DNA from: an uncultured Faecalibacterium sp.
Lineage (GTDB): Bacteria > Bacillota > Clostridia > Oscillospirales > Ruminococcaceae
Direction of reading: 5' to 3'
Length of the DNA: 64,000 nucleotides
Assembly (NCBI GenBank): GCA_934547065.1
Contig: CAKTEF010000007.1
Location: 1 to 64,000, forward strand
Under the pieces are notes generated by a model that had not been told where the DNA came from, ran no database searches, and worked only from the letters and a program-made list of their open reading frames with translations. This document shows positions 19,334 to 27,149 of the stretch, piece after piece (position 1 is the stretch's first letter; every line of letters starts with the position of its first letter). The translations under genes were made by a program, and so were the position numbers.

Positions 19334-19962
19334 TGGCAGTCCACCGCATTGCCGATGTCTCCCGCTGGCAGGGCCGCATAGACTGGGATACCCTGTACCG
19401 CAGCGGCCGGATCGACGGCGTGATGCTGCGGGTGCTGGGCAGCAAAAACGGCAAGCCCTACTCAGACCCGCAGTTTGAGCGCAACTACGCTGCCTGCGCC
19501 CGGCTGGGCCTGCCCGTGGGCGGCTACTACTACACCTGTGCGGTCACACAGCGGCAGATGGAGGAGGAGCTGGCCGCCCTCAAAACAGCTCTCCGGGGCA
19601 AAACGCTCCAGCTGCCCCTTGCCATTGATGTGGAGGACCCCCGCCTGCGCTCCCTGGCCCCCGCAGCGCTTTCGGCCCTGGTGGCACAGGCCGCCGCCCG
19701 GATCGAGACCTGGAACCTCTACGCCATGGTCTATACTTACACGAACTTTGCAGACACCGCCCTGGCCGCCCAGCCGCTGGCCCCGTATGACCTCTGGCTG
19801 GCCGATTACCGCGGCAAGCGCCCCGCCCGCCGCCACGGCATGTGGCAGTACACCAGCCAAGGGGAGCTGCCCGGCATCTCCGGCCCCGTAGACCTGAGCT
19901 ATGCCTACAAGGATTACCCGGCTGTCCTCAAAGCCGCAGGGCTCGGACACGCTCCATTTTGA
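19333..19962 (+). CDS. GH25 muramidase (phage-type endolysin)
   Basis: This is a 209-residue glycoside hydrolase family 25 lysozyme that cuts the MurNAc-GlcNAc bond of peptidoglycan. Seen in the sequence are DVSRWQGRIDW near the N terminus, LPLAIDVEDP with the catalytic acid pair in the middle and YDLWLADY / MWQYTSQG towards the C terminus. It has no signal peptide and no cell-wall binding domain. It would therefore need the holin encoded directly downstream to leave the cell, as in phage lysis modules. Confidence 0.88.
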   Translation: MAVHRIADVSRWQGRIDWDTLYRSGRIDGVMLRVLGSKNGKPYSDPQFERNYAACARLGLPVGGYYYTCAVTQRQMEEELAALKTALRGKTLQLPLAIDVEDPRLRSLAPAALSALVAQAAARIETWNLYAMVYTYTNFADTALAAQPLAPYDLWLADYRGKRPARRHGMWQYTSQGELPGISGPVDLSYAYKDYPAVLKAAGLGHAPF

Positions 19963-19991
19963 ACCAACCAGACAAGGAAAGGAGAACTTTT

Positions 19992-20243
19992 ATGAACCAC
20001 GAATACAAGATCGCCCCGGCCACCCTGGCCCGCACCGCCGCGCTGGCCCTGGCGCTGACCAACCAGGTGCTCAGCGCCACCGGTCATTCGGTGCTGCCCA
20101 TCCAGTCGGCCGAGCTGGAACAGCTGATCTCCACCGGCCTGACCGTGACGGCTGCGCTGATCAGCTGGTGGAAGAACAACTCGTTCACCCCGGAAGCGCT
20201 GGAAGCCGACGATTTCCTGTGCAGGCTGAAAAAGCGCCCGTGA
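19992..20243 (+). CDS. Holin, SPP1/phi-LC3-like
   Basis: The 83-residue protein has two hydrophobic segments (about 8-28 and 42-60), followed by WWKNNSFTPEA, a sequence typical of small phage holins of the SPP1/LC3 type. It would form membrane lesions that release the GH25 enzyme encoded 29 bp upstream. The ribosome site is AAAGGAG. A terminator follows the gene, closing the three-gene unit. Confidence 0.8.
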   Translation: MNHEYKIAPATLARTAALALALTNQVLSATGHSVLPIQSAELEQLISTGLTVTAALISWWKNNSFTPEALEADDFLCRLKKRP

Positions 20244-20275
20244 CCGGCTGACCCGGCACCGGGCCAATAAAAAAG

Positions 20276-20315
20276 GGCGGCTGCATCCGGAGTTCCGGGC
20301 AGCCGCCTTGTTCTT
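20276..20315 (+). terminator. Terminator of the lysis cassette
   Basis: A 9-bp stem (GGCGGCTGC/GCAGCCGCC) is followed by TTGTTCTTTT, 32 bp after the holin stop codon. Confidence 0.85.
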
Positions 20316-20378
20316 TTGGCGGAGGCATTTTGGGCAAAGCTTCTTAATTTTTAGCTGATTTTTCGGCAGTTTTGTATC

Positions 20379-20407
20379 TTGTGTACAGGGTCTTTTTCCT
20401 TTACAAT
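20379..20407 (+). promoter_or_regulatory. Promoter of the PRTase-like gene
   Basis: TTGTGT (20379-20384), a 17-bp spacer and TACAAT (20402-20407) lie about 118 bp before the gene start. The leader between them shows no strong hairpin or further gene. Confidence 0.65.
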
Positions 20408-20525
20408 AAGGTTATGGAAAAGCTTGGAGCTGAAAGAGAGCGCAGCGGCAGGGGCCGCCGCGCTGTTTGTGTTTTCGGCCCCGGCGGGCCGGTCCCAGAT
20501 CTTGATGAACAGGAGTGTTGCAGTT

Positions 20526-21161
20526 ATGATCAACATGGTAAAGCTTCCCACCAACAAGAGCAGTCTGTTCCTGCGTGTGGCAAAGGGACATTTTGCAACC
20601 AGCCACAGCCACATCAACTATTACATTGACGTGACCACCCAGAAATCCCGCCTTTCGGAAGCAAAGGCCGTTGCAAAGGAGCTGGTGGCCGCCTACCAGC
20701 ACAGCACCATCGTGGACACTGTGCTCTGCCTGGACGGCACGCAGGTCATTGGCACCTGCCTGGCCAACGAGCTGACCAAGGACGGATTTTCCAACATGAA
20801 CGCGCACCAGACCATTTATGTCATCACGCCGGAGTACACCACCGGCAGCCAGATCATCCTGCGCGATAATCTGGCCCCCATGGTCAAGGGCAAGCATGTG
20901 CTGATCCTGGCCGCTTCCATCACCACCGGCTACACCGCCCAAGCTGCCATTGAGGCCGTGAATTATTACGGCGGCACCGTGGCCGGGCTTTCGGCCATCT
21001 TTGCCACCACCTCGGAGTGCCTGGGCATCCCGGTCACATCCATCTTTGACCCCGCCAGCCTGCCCGATTACGCCAGCTACGACAGCCGCAGCTGCCCGCT
21101 GTGCAAAGCCGGCCAGCACATCGACGCGCTGGTGAACAGCTTTGGCTATTCGGCGCTGTAA
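20526..21161 (+). CDS. Phosphoribosyltransferase-fold protein (orotate PRTase-like)
   Basis: The 211-residue protein has the PRTase core: a strand-loop VLILAASITTGYTAQAAIE at about 124-142, where PRTases carry the PRPP loop. The usual acidic pair before TTGxT (VDDVxTTG) is missing and replaced by AAS. A CPLC motif near the C terminus (SCPLCKAG) could bind metal. The start at 20526 has AGGAG 10 bp upstream; a second ATG three codons on is possible. It stands alone, away from pyrimidine genes, so orotate as substrate is doubtful. Confidence 0.6.
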   Translation: MINMVKLPTNKSSLFLRVAKGHFATSHSHINYYIDVTTQKSRLSEAKAVAKELVAAYQHSTIVDTVLCLDGTQVIGTCLANELTKDGFSNMNAHQTIYVITPEYTTGSQIILRDNLAPMVKGKHVLILAASITTGYTAQAAIEAVNYYGGTVAGLSAIFATTSECLGIPVTSIFDPASLPDYASYDSRSCPLCKAGQHIDALVNSFGYSAL

Positions 21162-21164
21162 CGC

Positions 21165-21202
21165 AAAAAAGCTGTCAAAGTGCATTTGCGCACTCTTGAC
21201 AG
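21165..21202 (-). terminator. Terminator of the type I toxin mRNA
   Basis: Stem GCTGTCAA../..TTGACAGC, extended by a TGCGC/GTGCA-type inner stem, is followed on the minus strand by T6. The -35 box of the antisense RNA promoter lies inside this stem. Confidence 0.7.
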
Positions 21203-21224
21203 TTCCGTTCCAAAAGATTATACT
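21196..21224 (+). promoter_or_regulatory. Promoter of the antisense RNA
   Basis: TTGACA (21196-21201), a 17-bp spacer and TATACT (21219-21224) form a near-perfect strong promoter with no protein gene downstream on this strand. It faces the 3' end of the small toxin gene. Confidence 0.85.
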
Positions 21225-21230
21225 GTAAAT

Positions 21231-21327
21231 AGAAAGGCGCTGGCCTGCAAACGGCTTGCTCCTTACTGAATCAGATCAAGAAAAATGACCGTTCGAGTTG
21301 GTAGCTGGAGGCGGTCATTTTTTCTTG
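21231..21327 (+). ncRNA. Candidate type I antitoxin RNA (about 95 nt)
   Basis: The transcript would start about 7 nt after TATACT and end at a terminator hairpin (CAAGAAAAATGACCG, 21277-21291, paired with CGGTCATTTTTTCTTG, 21312-21327). It overlaps the last four codons and the 3' untranslated region of the toxin gene on the other strand. That is the geometry of txpA/RatA and bsrG/SR4 in Bacillus. It also contains GGCTTGCTCCTTAC (21253-21266), which matches 13 of 14 bases of the toxin mRNA's own 5' leader (21522-21509). Confidence 0.7.
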
Positions 21328-21425
21328 TGTTTATCACTGTGAGAAACAGTCCATGTAATCTGAAACGTCACATAGATTGCCCCGCCGAGAAGCGTGAGCA
21401 ACAGTACAACCTGTTCAAACGTCAT
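21315..21425 (-). CDS. Small hydrophobic peptide, candidate type I (holin-like) toxin
   Basis: The 36-residue peptide starts MTFEQVVLLLTLLGGAIYV, has one membrane helix (about 5-28) and ends in a polar lysine-rich tail (SDKHKKK). This layout is typical of Fst/TxpA-like and 'putative holin-like' toxins, which damage the membrane. A G-rich ribosome site (AAAGGGGGG) stands 7 bp upstream, and an upstream CTCCCCC could pair with it and hide it. An antisense RNA gene overlaps the 3' end. Identification rests on size, topology and architecture. Confidence 0.7.
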   Translation of the reverse strand: MTFEQVVLLLTLLGGAIYVTFQITWTVSHSDKHKKK

Positions 21426-21567
21426 GGTGCATCCCCCCTTTCTGCCCTCAAGCATCCGGGGGAGCGAGATTTCAAGAAAATCGCCTTGCCCGGCGCACTC
21501 AGGTGCCGGTAAGGAGAAAGCCGCCTGCGTTTGTGGCACAGCGCCCTGCCGCCAAAGCGGCAATTTT

Positions 21568-21596
21568 ATGATAGCATATTCTTCGAGAAAACACAA
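21568..21596 (-). promoter_or_regulatory. Promoter of the type I toxin mRNA
   Basis: TTGTGT (21596-21591), a 17-bp spacer and TATCAT (21573-21568) give a leader of about 135 nt before the small toxin gene. The -35 box overlaps the terminator of the MATE gene. Confidence 0.65.
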
Positions 21597-21636
21597 CAAG
21601 GCTTTGCAGCTTCTGATAAGCCTGCAAAGCCTTGTT
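21595..21636 (-). terminator. Terminator of the MATE gene
   Basis: A 15-bp perfect stem (AACAAGGCTTTGCAG/CTGCAAAGCCTTGTT) lies directly after the MATE stop codon and is followed on the minus strand by a T-rich stretch. Confidence 0.85.
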
Positions 21637-21639
21637 GTT

Positions 21640-23013
21640 TTATTTCTTTTTCGGGAACGCAAACGGGTCATGCCGGTAAACGGCCACGAGATACACCGTC
21701 ATGAAGCACCAGATGATCGGCTCACACAGGATGACGGCGTTGTATCCAAACTCCGGGATGAACACCAGCACAAAGATGATCTTGCCCACAAACTCGATCA
21801 CGCTGGAAAACAGCGGCAGCACTTTCTGGCCCAGGCTCTGCAGCGCATAGCGGGTACACAGCAGCACACCCAGCACCGCATAGAACGGTGCGTTCCAGAT
21901 CAGATACCGTGCGCCGTTTTCCAGCACGACCGGCTCCGTGGAACCGGAGATCAGCCGCACCATCCACTCGGCTCCCACGTTCATCAGCAGGATGGCCGCC
22001 AGCATGACCGCCACGCAGTACAGATACATCTCCCGCATGCCGCGGCGCACCCGCTCCGGCTGATTTGCGCCCCGGTTCTGGGACACAAAGGTGGAGCCCG
22101 CATTGGCCATGGAGATCAGCGGCATGTCCGTGAACGCAAACAGCTTGCGCGCCGCCGTGTGGCCCGCAATGGTCAACGTGCCCAGGCCGTTGATGCCGTA
22201 TTGCAGCACCACTGAGCCCGCCGAGACGATGCTGCTCATCAGGCCCATGGAGATGCTCTGGCTGAACAGCTCCCAGTACAGATGGCTGCCCACGGCCAGG
22301 TGCTTTTTCTCCGGGATCAGGATGCGCACCCTGGCCAGCACATACAGGATGCAGAGCACCACCGAGATGCCCTGTGCGATCACGGTGGCCACCGCCGCCC
22401 CCCGAACGCCCATGCCGGCCCCGGCAATGAACCACAGGTCCAGCCCCACGTTCAGCACCGAGCTGATGAGCAGGAACACCAGCGGCATCACGCTGTTGCC
22501 AATGGCCCGCAGCAGGCCCGCGCACAGGTTGTACAGGAACATCACGATCACGCCCAGATCAATGACGATGATGTAGCTGTATGCATCTTCCAGGATCTCT
22601 GCCGGGGTATCCAGCAGCTGCAGCAGAGGCCGCAGCCCGAAAAAGCCCGCCGTGGTGATGACCAGCGAGGCGATCAGCCCGATGACGACGGAACCGGCCA
22701 CCGTGCGCTTGAGCAGATCCTCGTCCTGCGCGCCGTAGGAGCGCGCTGCCACGATGGCCAGCCCATTGCCGATGCCGATGCCAAAGCCCACCAGCAGCTC
22801 ATAGATGGAGCCGCAGGAACCAATGGCGGCAAGGGCCGTATCGCCCAGCACGTTGCCCACGATCATGGTATCCACGGTGTTGTACAGCTGCTGGAACAGG
22901 TTGGATACCAGGATGGGCAGCATAAACAGCAGCAGGCTTTTCAGGATGGGGCCGTGCATCAGGTCTACATTCATTTGGAACAGGTGGCTGCGCCGGGGTT
23001 CTGCCTGGGTCAT
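21640..23013 (-). CDS. MATE family efflux transporter
   Basis: The 457-residue integral membrane protein has about twelve hydrophobic helices in two homologous halves, as in the multidrug and toxin extrusion family. These are Na+- or H+-driven exporters of cationic compounds. The N-terminal half shows the family-like stretch FQQLYNTVDTMIVGNVLG. I chose the ATG at 23013, with GGAGG 5 bp upstream. It lies downstream of the PHP gene terminator and has no clear promoter of its own. The substrate cannot be told from sequence. Confidence 0.9.
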   Translation of the reverse strand: MTQAEPRRSHLFQMNVDLMHGPILKSLLLFMLPILVSNLFQQLYNTVDTMIVGNVLGDTALAAIGSCGSIYELLVGFGIGIGNGLAIVAARSYGAQDEDLLKRTVAGSVVIGLIASLVITTAGFFGLRPLLQLLDTPAEILEDAYSYIIVIDLGVIVMFLYNLCAGLLRAIGNSVMPLVFLLISSVLNVGLDLWFIAGAGMGVRGAAVATVIAQGISVVLCILYVLARVRILIPEKKHLAVGSHLYWELFSQSISMGLMSSIVSAGSVVLQYGINGLGTLTIAGHTAARKLFAFTDMPLISMANAGSTFVSQNRGANQPERVRRGMREMYLYCVAVMLAAILLMNVGAEWMVRLISGSTEPVVLENGARYLIWNAPFYAVLGVLLCTRYALQSLGQKVLPLFSSVIEFVGKIIFVLVFIPEFGYNAVILCEPIIWCFMTVYLVAVYRHDPFAFPKKK

Positions 23014-23051
23014 AAATTCCTCCAAAGATGTTCGTTTTTTACGGCAAAACA

Positions 23052-23087
23052 ACCCTCTCCGGTGCTGCAAACTGCCCCGGAGAGGGT
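23052..23087 (-). terminator. Terminator of the his operon
   Basis: Stem ACCCTCTCCGG/CCGGAGAGGGT is followed on the minus strand by TGTTTTG, 33 bp after the PHP gene. Confidence 0.8.
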
Positions 23088-23119
23088 CATTTTTCCTTCA
23101 GGATCTTGTTGTCAGGGCC

Positions 23120-23944
23120 TTACAGCTCCTGCGTTTCAAAGCCGTGGCCGGTCAGCACCTCCACGCTGGAAAAGCCCGCAGCCTTGATGGCGGCGGCGGC
23201 TTCGTCAAAGTCGAACGTCAGGCTGGCCGTGTCGTGTGCGTCCGAGGTGATGATGACCTTTCCGCCCATCTTGTGCCACTCCTCCAGCAGCCAGGGGCCG
23301 GGGTAGAAGTCCTTGCGGTAGCCGCGGTACACACCGCCGGTGTTGACCTCCAGCCGGCAGTCGTGCTCCTTTGCCACGGCCAGTGCTTTGAGGGCAGCGG
23401 CCTTGTAGCGGGGGTCCTCCTCGTCAAAGAACTCGCCCTCGGCGTTCAGCTTTTTGATCAGGTCGATGTGGGCCAGGATATCCGGGCCCTTGGCGGCCAC
23501 CTTTTCCACCTCGGCAAAGTAAGCCTCCACAGCGGCCAGGGCATCGCCGCCAAAATCATCAAAAATGCAGTCGTGCAGGTCCTGCGGGCGGAAGTCGATC
23601 TCGTAATACTTGCCGGTGTTGCGGCCATACAGATGGTGTGCCGCACCGATCCAGTAATCGTAGCTTTCGGGCTTATCCTCGCTCAGGCTGTCCCACTCGA
23701 TGCCGCACAGGATATCCACCTTGCCCCGGTACTCGGTCTTGAGCTTTGCAATGGTGGCCTTGTACTGAGCCGTGCGGCTGGGGCTCATGCAGTATTCCCG
23801 GTCGCGCTGGGTGTAGCTATGGCCGGAGAAGCCCAGTGTGGTCAGGCCCTGCGCACAGGCGGCGCTGGCCATTTCCTGCAAGGTATTTCTGCCGTCGCAC
23901 ATCGTCGAGTGGCAATGAACGCTGGACTTCCTGTAATCTGCCAT
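23120..23944 (-). CDS. PHP-domain phosphatase, probable histidinol-phosphatase
   Basis: The 274-residue protein is of the PHP superfamily. Metal-binding motifs are HCHSTMCDGRNT near the N terminus, GFSGHSY, AAHHLYG, ILAHIDL and the C-terminal ITSDAHD. It lies 7 bp after hisIE at the end of a histidine operon that has no HisB-N or HisN phosphatase. The best reading is therefore the monofunctional histidinol-phosphatase (HisK/HisJ type), which turns histidinol phosphate into histidinol. Function is inferred from family and context. The ribosome site AAAGGA lies inside the end of hisIE. Confidence 0.85.
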   Translation of the reverse strand: MADYRKSSVHCHSTMCDGRNTLQEMASAACAQGLTTLGFSGHSYTQRDREYCMSPSRTAQYKATIAKLKTEYRGKVDILCGIEWDSLSEDKPESYDYWIGAAHHLYGRNTGKYYEIDFRPQDLHDCIFDDFGGDALAAVEAYFAEVEKVAAKGPDILAHIDLIKKLNAEGEFFDEEDPRYKAAALKALAVAKEHDCRLEVNTGGVYRGYRKDFYPGPWLLEEWHKMGGKVIITSDAHDTASLTFDFDEAAAAIKAAGFSSVEVLTGHGFETQEL

Positions 23945-23951
23945 AACTAAA

Positions 23952-24587
23952 TCACTGCATCCTTTCCTGTTTGACCTTGTGGTCAATGACGTGACGTTTT
24001 TCCAGCTCACGGGTCACATCTTCCACCGTGATGCCTGCGCTGACCATCAGCACCAGAACATGGTAGGCAAGGTCGCTGATCTCGTAGATCGTTTCTTCCC
24101 TGTCCTCTTTTTCGCCTGCAATGATGACCTCGGTACACTCCTCGCCCACCTTTTTCAGGATCTTCTCCTTGCCCTTTTCAAACAGGTAGGTGGTGTAGCT
24201 GCCCTCTTTGGGGCTGTCCTTGCGGCCCTTGATGAGTTGGTACAGCCCCTGCCAGCTGAACTGCTTGAGCTCCGGCGAGACATATACCTCGTTGAAGAAG
24301 CAGCTCTCGGCACCGGTGTGGCAGGCGGGGCCTGCCTTGACCACTTCCACCACCAGTGCGTCCTTGTCGCAGTCGGCGGTGATGGACACCACCCGCTGGA
24401 CATTGCCGCTGGTCTCGCCCTTGCGCCAGATCTCCTGGCGGCTGCGGCTCCAGAACACGGTGCGTCCCTCGGCAATGGTCAGCGCCAGCGTCTCGGCGTT
24501 CATGTAGGCAAGGGTCAGCACCTCTTTGGTATAGTGGTCCTGCACAATGGCAGGGATGAGGCCTTTTTCATCAAATTTCAGTTCCAT
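23952..24587 (-). CDS. hisIE: Bifunctional phosphoribosyl-AMP cyclohydrolase / phosphoribosyl-ATP pyrophosphatase
   Basis: The 211-residue fusion catalyses steps two and three of histidine synthesis. The HisI part (about 1-110) has [18 protein letters not shown] and metal ligands in TADCDKDAL and GPACHTG...C. The HisE part (about 115-205) has [16 protein letters not shown] and [13 protein letters not shown], the all-alpha pyrophosphatase core with its acidic metal site. It lies between hisF and the PHP phosphatase. Confidence 0.95.
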   Translation of the reverse strand: MELKFDEKGLIPAIVQDHYTKEVLTLAYMNAETLALTIAEGRTVFWSRSRQEIWRKGETSGNVQRVVSITADCDKDALVVEVVKAGPACHTGAESCFFNEVYVSPELKQFSWQGLYQLIKGRKDSPKEGSYTTYLFEKGKEKILKKVGEECTEVIIAGEKEDREETIYEISDLAYHVLVLMVSAGITVEDVTRELEKRHVIDHKVKQERMQ

Positions 24588-24655
24588 GATCGTTCTCCCT
24601 CCCCGGAATGGGGATCACATACAGTTTATCCTAAAGTGCGCCGAAACGCAAGAGC

Positions 24656-25411
24656 TTACAGCCGCATTTCCACGCCATTTTCGTTCAGATATTCCTTGAG
24701 CCCGCGGATGGTCAGCAGTTTCTGGTGGAAGATGCCCGCCGCAAGGCCTGCGTCGATGCCCTTGTGGTGGAACAGTTCCAGAAAATCTTCCTTTTTGCCT
24801 GCGCCGCCGCTGGCGATGATGGGCACGCTCACCCGCGCGGCCACCACGTCCAGCATTTCCAGGTCAAAGCCGGTGCGCACGCCGTCGGTGTCGATGCTGT
24901 TCAGGCAGACTTCGCCTGCGCCGTGGTCCACGCACCAGCGGATCCATTCCAGCGCGTCGCGGCCGGTATCCTCGCGCCCGCCCTTGGCGAACACCCGGAA
25001 CTGCCCGTTCACCCGCTTGACATCGGCCGAAAGCACCACGCACTGGTTGCCGTAGCGCTGGGCTGCCGCCGGGATCAGATCGGGGTGTCTGAGCGCACCG
25101 GAGTTGACGCTGACCTTATCGGCCCCGCATTTGAGCACCCGGTCAAAATCGTCCAGCGTGTTGATGCCGCCGCCCACGGTGAGCGGGATAAAAATTTCGC
25201 CGGCCACGCATGTCAGGATATCGGTAAACAGGGCGCGGCCCTCAAAGCTTGCGGTGATGTCGTAGAACACCAGCTCGTCGGCCCCGGCGGCATTGTACAT
25301 CCGGGCCATCTCCACCGGGTCGGCCACGTCCCGGATGCCCTCAAAGTTGGTGCCCTTGACCACGCGGCCATTGCGGACATCCAGGCAGGGGATAATGCGT
25401 TTGGTGATCAT
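24656..25411 (-). CDS. hisF: Imidazole glycerol phosphate synthase, cyclase subunit
   Basis: With HisH this enzyme makes imidazole-glycerol phosphate and AICAR. The 251-residue TIM barrel carries the catalytic aspartates in PCLDVRNGRVVKG and NSIDTDGVRTGFD. The start at 25411 has GGAGG about 9 bp upstream. It lies 16 bp after hisA and is followed by hisIE after 68 bp. Confidence 0.96.
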   Translation of the reverse strand: MITKRIIPCLDVRNGRVVKGTNFEGIRDVADPVEMARMYNAAGADELVFYDITASFEGRALFTDILTCVAGEIFIPLTVGGGINTLDDFDRVLKCGADKVSVNSGALRHPDLIPAAAQRYGNQCVVLSADVKRVNGQFRVFAKGGREDTGRDALEWIRWCVDHGAGEVCLNSIDTDGVRTGFDLEMLDVVAARVSVPIIASGGAGKKEDFLELFHHKGIDAGLAAGIFHQKLLTIRGLKEYLNENGVEMRL

Positions 25412-25427
25412 CTCGGTTTTCCTCCGT

Positions 25428-26147
25428 TCACTTCTGCACCAGCTGCACGCAGCGGGCCAGATCCAGCGCGCCGGTGTACAGGCTCTTGCCCAGGATGGCG
25501 GCTGCCGTGCCCATCCGTTCCAGTTCCAGCAGCTCCGCCTCGGTGGAGATGCCGCCGCTGGCCGTAAAGGCCACGCCGGGCACTTCAGCCGCCAGCTGGC
25601 GGTAAAGGGCAAGGTTTGTGCCGTTCATCGCGCCGTCGCAGGCAATGTCGGTGTAGATGATGGCGGTGCAGCCCGCATCGGCCAGCCGCTTGCAGAAATC
25701 CACGCCCGGCTCGGCGCTGACCTCTTTCCAGCCGTGGATGGCCACAAAGCCGTCTTTGGCATCCACGCCCACGGCGATCCGATCGCCGTATTTTTGCAGC
25801 ATCCGGGCGGTAAAGTCAAAATCCGTCACGGCCACGCTGCCCAGGATGCAGCGTCCCACGCCGAGGGAGAGGTAGGTTTCGATCCGCTCCTCGGTGCGGA
25901 TGCCGCCGCCCACTTCAAGATACAAGCTGCCCTGTTTTGCCAGCGCGGCAACGGTGTCATAATTGGAAAGGGTGCCGTCCTTGGCACCGTCCAGATCCAC
26001 AACGTGGAGGTTTTTGGCCCCCGCCGCCAGGAACTGCCGCGCCTGGGCGCAGGGGTCGGCCCCATAGACCGTCATGCGGTCATAGTCGCCCTGCGTCAGC
26101 CGCACCACCCGGCCGCCGCGCAGGTCAATGGCTGGAAATAGTTGCAT
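25428..26147 (-). CDS. hisA: ProFAR isomerase
   Basis: This enzyme isomerises the ProFAR intermediate in histidine synthesis. The 239-residue TIM barrel is related to HisF, with the catalytic pair in AIDLRGGRVVRL (N terminus) and YTDIACDGAMNG (second half). The start at 26147 follows AGGAGG. Upstream, 390 bp of repeat DNA separate it from hisH, so it must be expressed by read-through or from a promoter I cannot identify. Confidence 0.95.
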   Translation of the reverse strand: MQLFPAIDLRGGRVVRLTQGDYDRMTVYGADPCAQARQFLAAGAKNLHVVDLDGAKDGTLSNYDTVAALAKQGSLYLEVGGGIRTEERIETYLSLGVGRCILGSVAVTDFDFTARMLQKYGDRIAVGVDAKDGFVAIHGWKEVSAEPGVDFCKRLADAGCTAIIYTDIACDGAMNGTNLALYRQLAAEVPGVAFTASGGISTEAELLELERMGTAAAILGKSLYTGALDLARCVQLVQK

Positions 26148-26181
26148 CGTTGGATTTCCTCCTAAGGTCAGCTTTTTCTTC

Positions 26182-26523
26182 GTACAACCTCTCAGTCTCA
26201 CTTCGTTCGACAGCTATCCTCCCTTTGTCGCTTACGCGACATCTCCCTCCGGCCGGAGGGAGTCTTTCCTAGTAGGGGAGCCCTTGGCATAAGATTTATT
26301 TTTTACTATCATCGCTGACGCTCCAAACTCAGCATCTGTCGCAAGGTTTTCACCTCATCAGTCGCCTGCGGCGACAGCTTCCCCGCTGGGGAAGCCTTTA
26401 TGGGGCCTCACGCCAGCAGGGCCAAAGGGAGCGAAGCGTTTACGTTTGAAAACGTGATGGAATGCCAAGGCCTCTCCTACCAGGAGAGGTGGCAATGCGT
26501 CAGCATTGACGGAGAGGTTGTAC
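26182..26523. repeat. 342-bp repeat element E1 with 12-bp terminal inverted repeats (hisA-hisH gap)
   Basis: The ends are GTACAACCTCTC (26182-26193) and GAGAGGTTGTAC (26512-26523), a perfect inverted repeat. Inside are several palindromic modules: a TGTCGC/GCGACA hairpin with TCCCTCCGGCCGGAGGGA, a core CGCAAGGTTTTCACCTCATC, CTTCCCCGCTGGGGAAG, and CTCTCCTACCAGGAGAG. It has no coding capacity. Element E2 at 52087-52389 has the same ends and module order. No transposase is present, so it resembles a MITE-like or REP-like composite. Confidence 0.85.
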
Positions 26524-26540
26524 AGAGCAGGGCCTGTCCG

Positions 26541-27149
26541 TTACAATTCACTGAACGCTTTCAAAATGCGCAGTCCGGTATCCCCGCTTTTTTCCGGGTG
26601 GAACTGGGTGCCGTACACCCGGCCTGCCCTGACCACGCCGGTGACCGGGATGGAGTAATCGCTCACGGCCAGCGTGCTTTCGGCGCAGTGCTTCCCATAG
26701 TAGCTGTGGACGTAGTAGACATATTCGCCCTCGCGGATGTACCGGAACAGCGGGTCGTCCTTTAAGAGGTGCAGGGCGTTCCAGCCGATCTGCGGCACCT
26801 TGAGGGCCGGGTCGGCCAGATCCGGCTCCAGCGGGCAGACTTCGCCTTTGACAAAGCCCAGGCCCGCGTGCTCGCCGTACTCATAACTTTTTTCAAACAG
26901 CAGCTGCATCCCCAGGCAGATGCCCAGCAGCGGCTTTTGTTCGGCTTCCTCCCGGATCACCGGGACAAGACCGGTGGCCGAGAGCTTTGCCATGGCATCG
27001 GCAAATGCGCCCACGCCGGGCAGGATCAGCCGGTCGGCCCGGCGGACGGTATCGGCATCGGCTGTGACTGCCGCGTCCAGCCCCAGCTGCTTCAGGCTGG
27101 ACTTCAGGCTGAACAGATTGCCCACGCCGTAGTCAATGATCGCGATCAT
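26541..27149 (-). CDS. hisH: Imidazole glycerol phosphate synthase, glutaminase subunit
   Basis: This class I glutamine amidotransferase feeds ammonia to HisF. The 202 residues carry the nucleophile C78 in GICLGMQ and the H184/E186 pair in QFHPEKS, a complete triad. It overlaps hisB by 4 bp upstream. Unlike most operons, its partners hisA and hisF lie beyond a 390-bp repeat-filled gap. Confidence 0.96.
   Translation of the reverse strand: MIAIIDYGVGNLFSLKSSLKQLGLDAAVTADADTVRRADRLILPGVGAFADAMAKLSATGLVPVIREEAEQKPLLGICLGMQLLFEKSYEYGEHAGLGFVKGEVCPLEPDLADPALKVPQIGWNALHLLKDDPLFRYIREGEYVYYVHSYYGKHCAESTLAVSDYSIPVTGVVRAGRVYGTQFHPEKSGDTGLRILKAFSEL

Noticed and set aside
18560..20243. A full prophage
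   Set aside because: Only three phage-like genes are present, with no integrase, structural genes, attachment sites or adjacent tRNA.
26182..26523. An insertion sequence
   Set aside because: Terminal inverted repeats exist, but the interior has no transposase frame and no clear target duplication.
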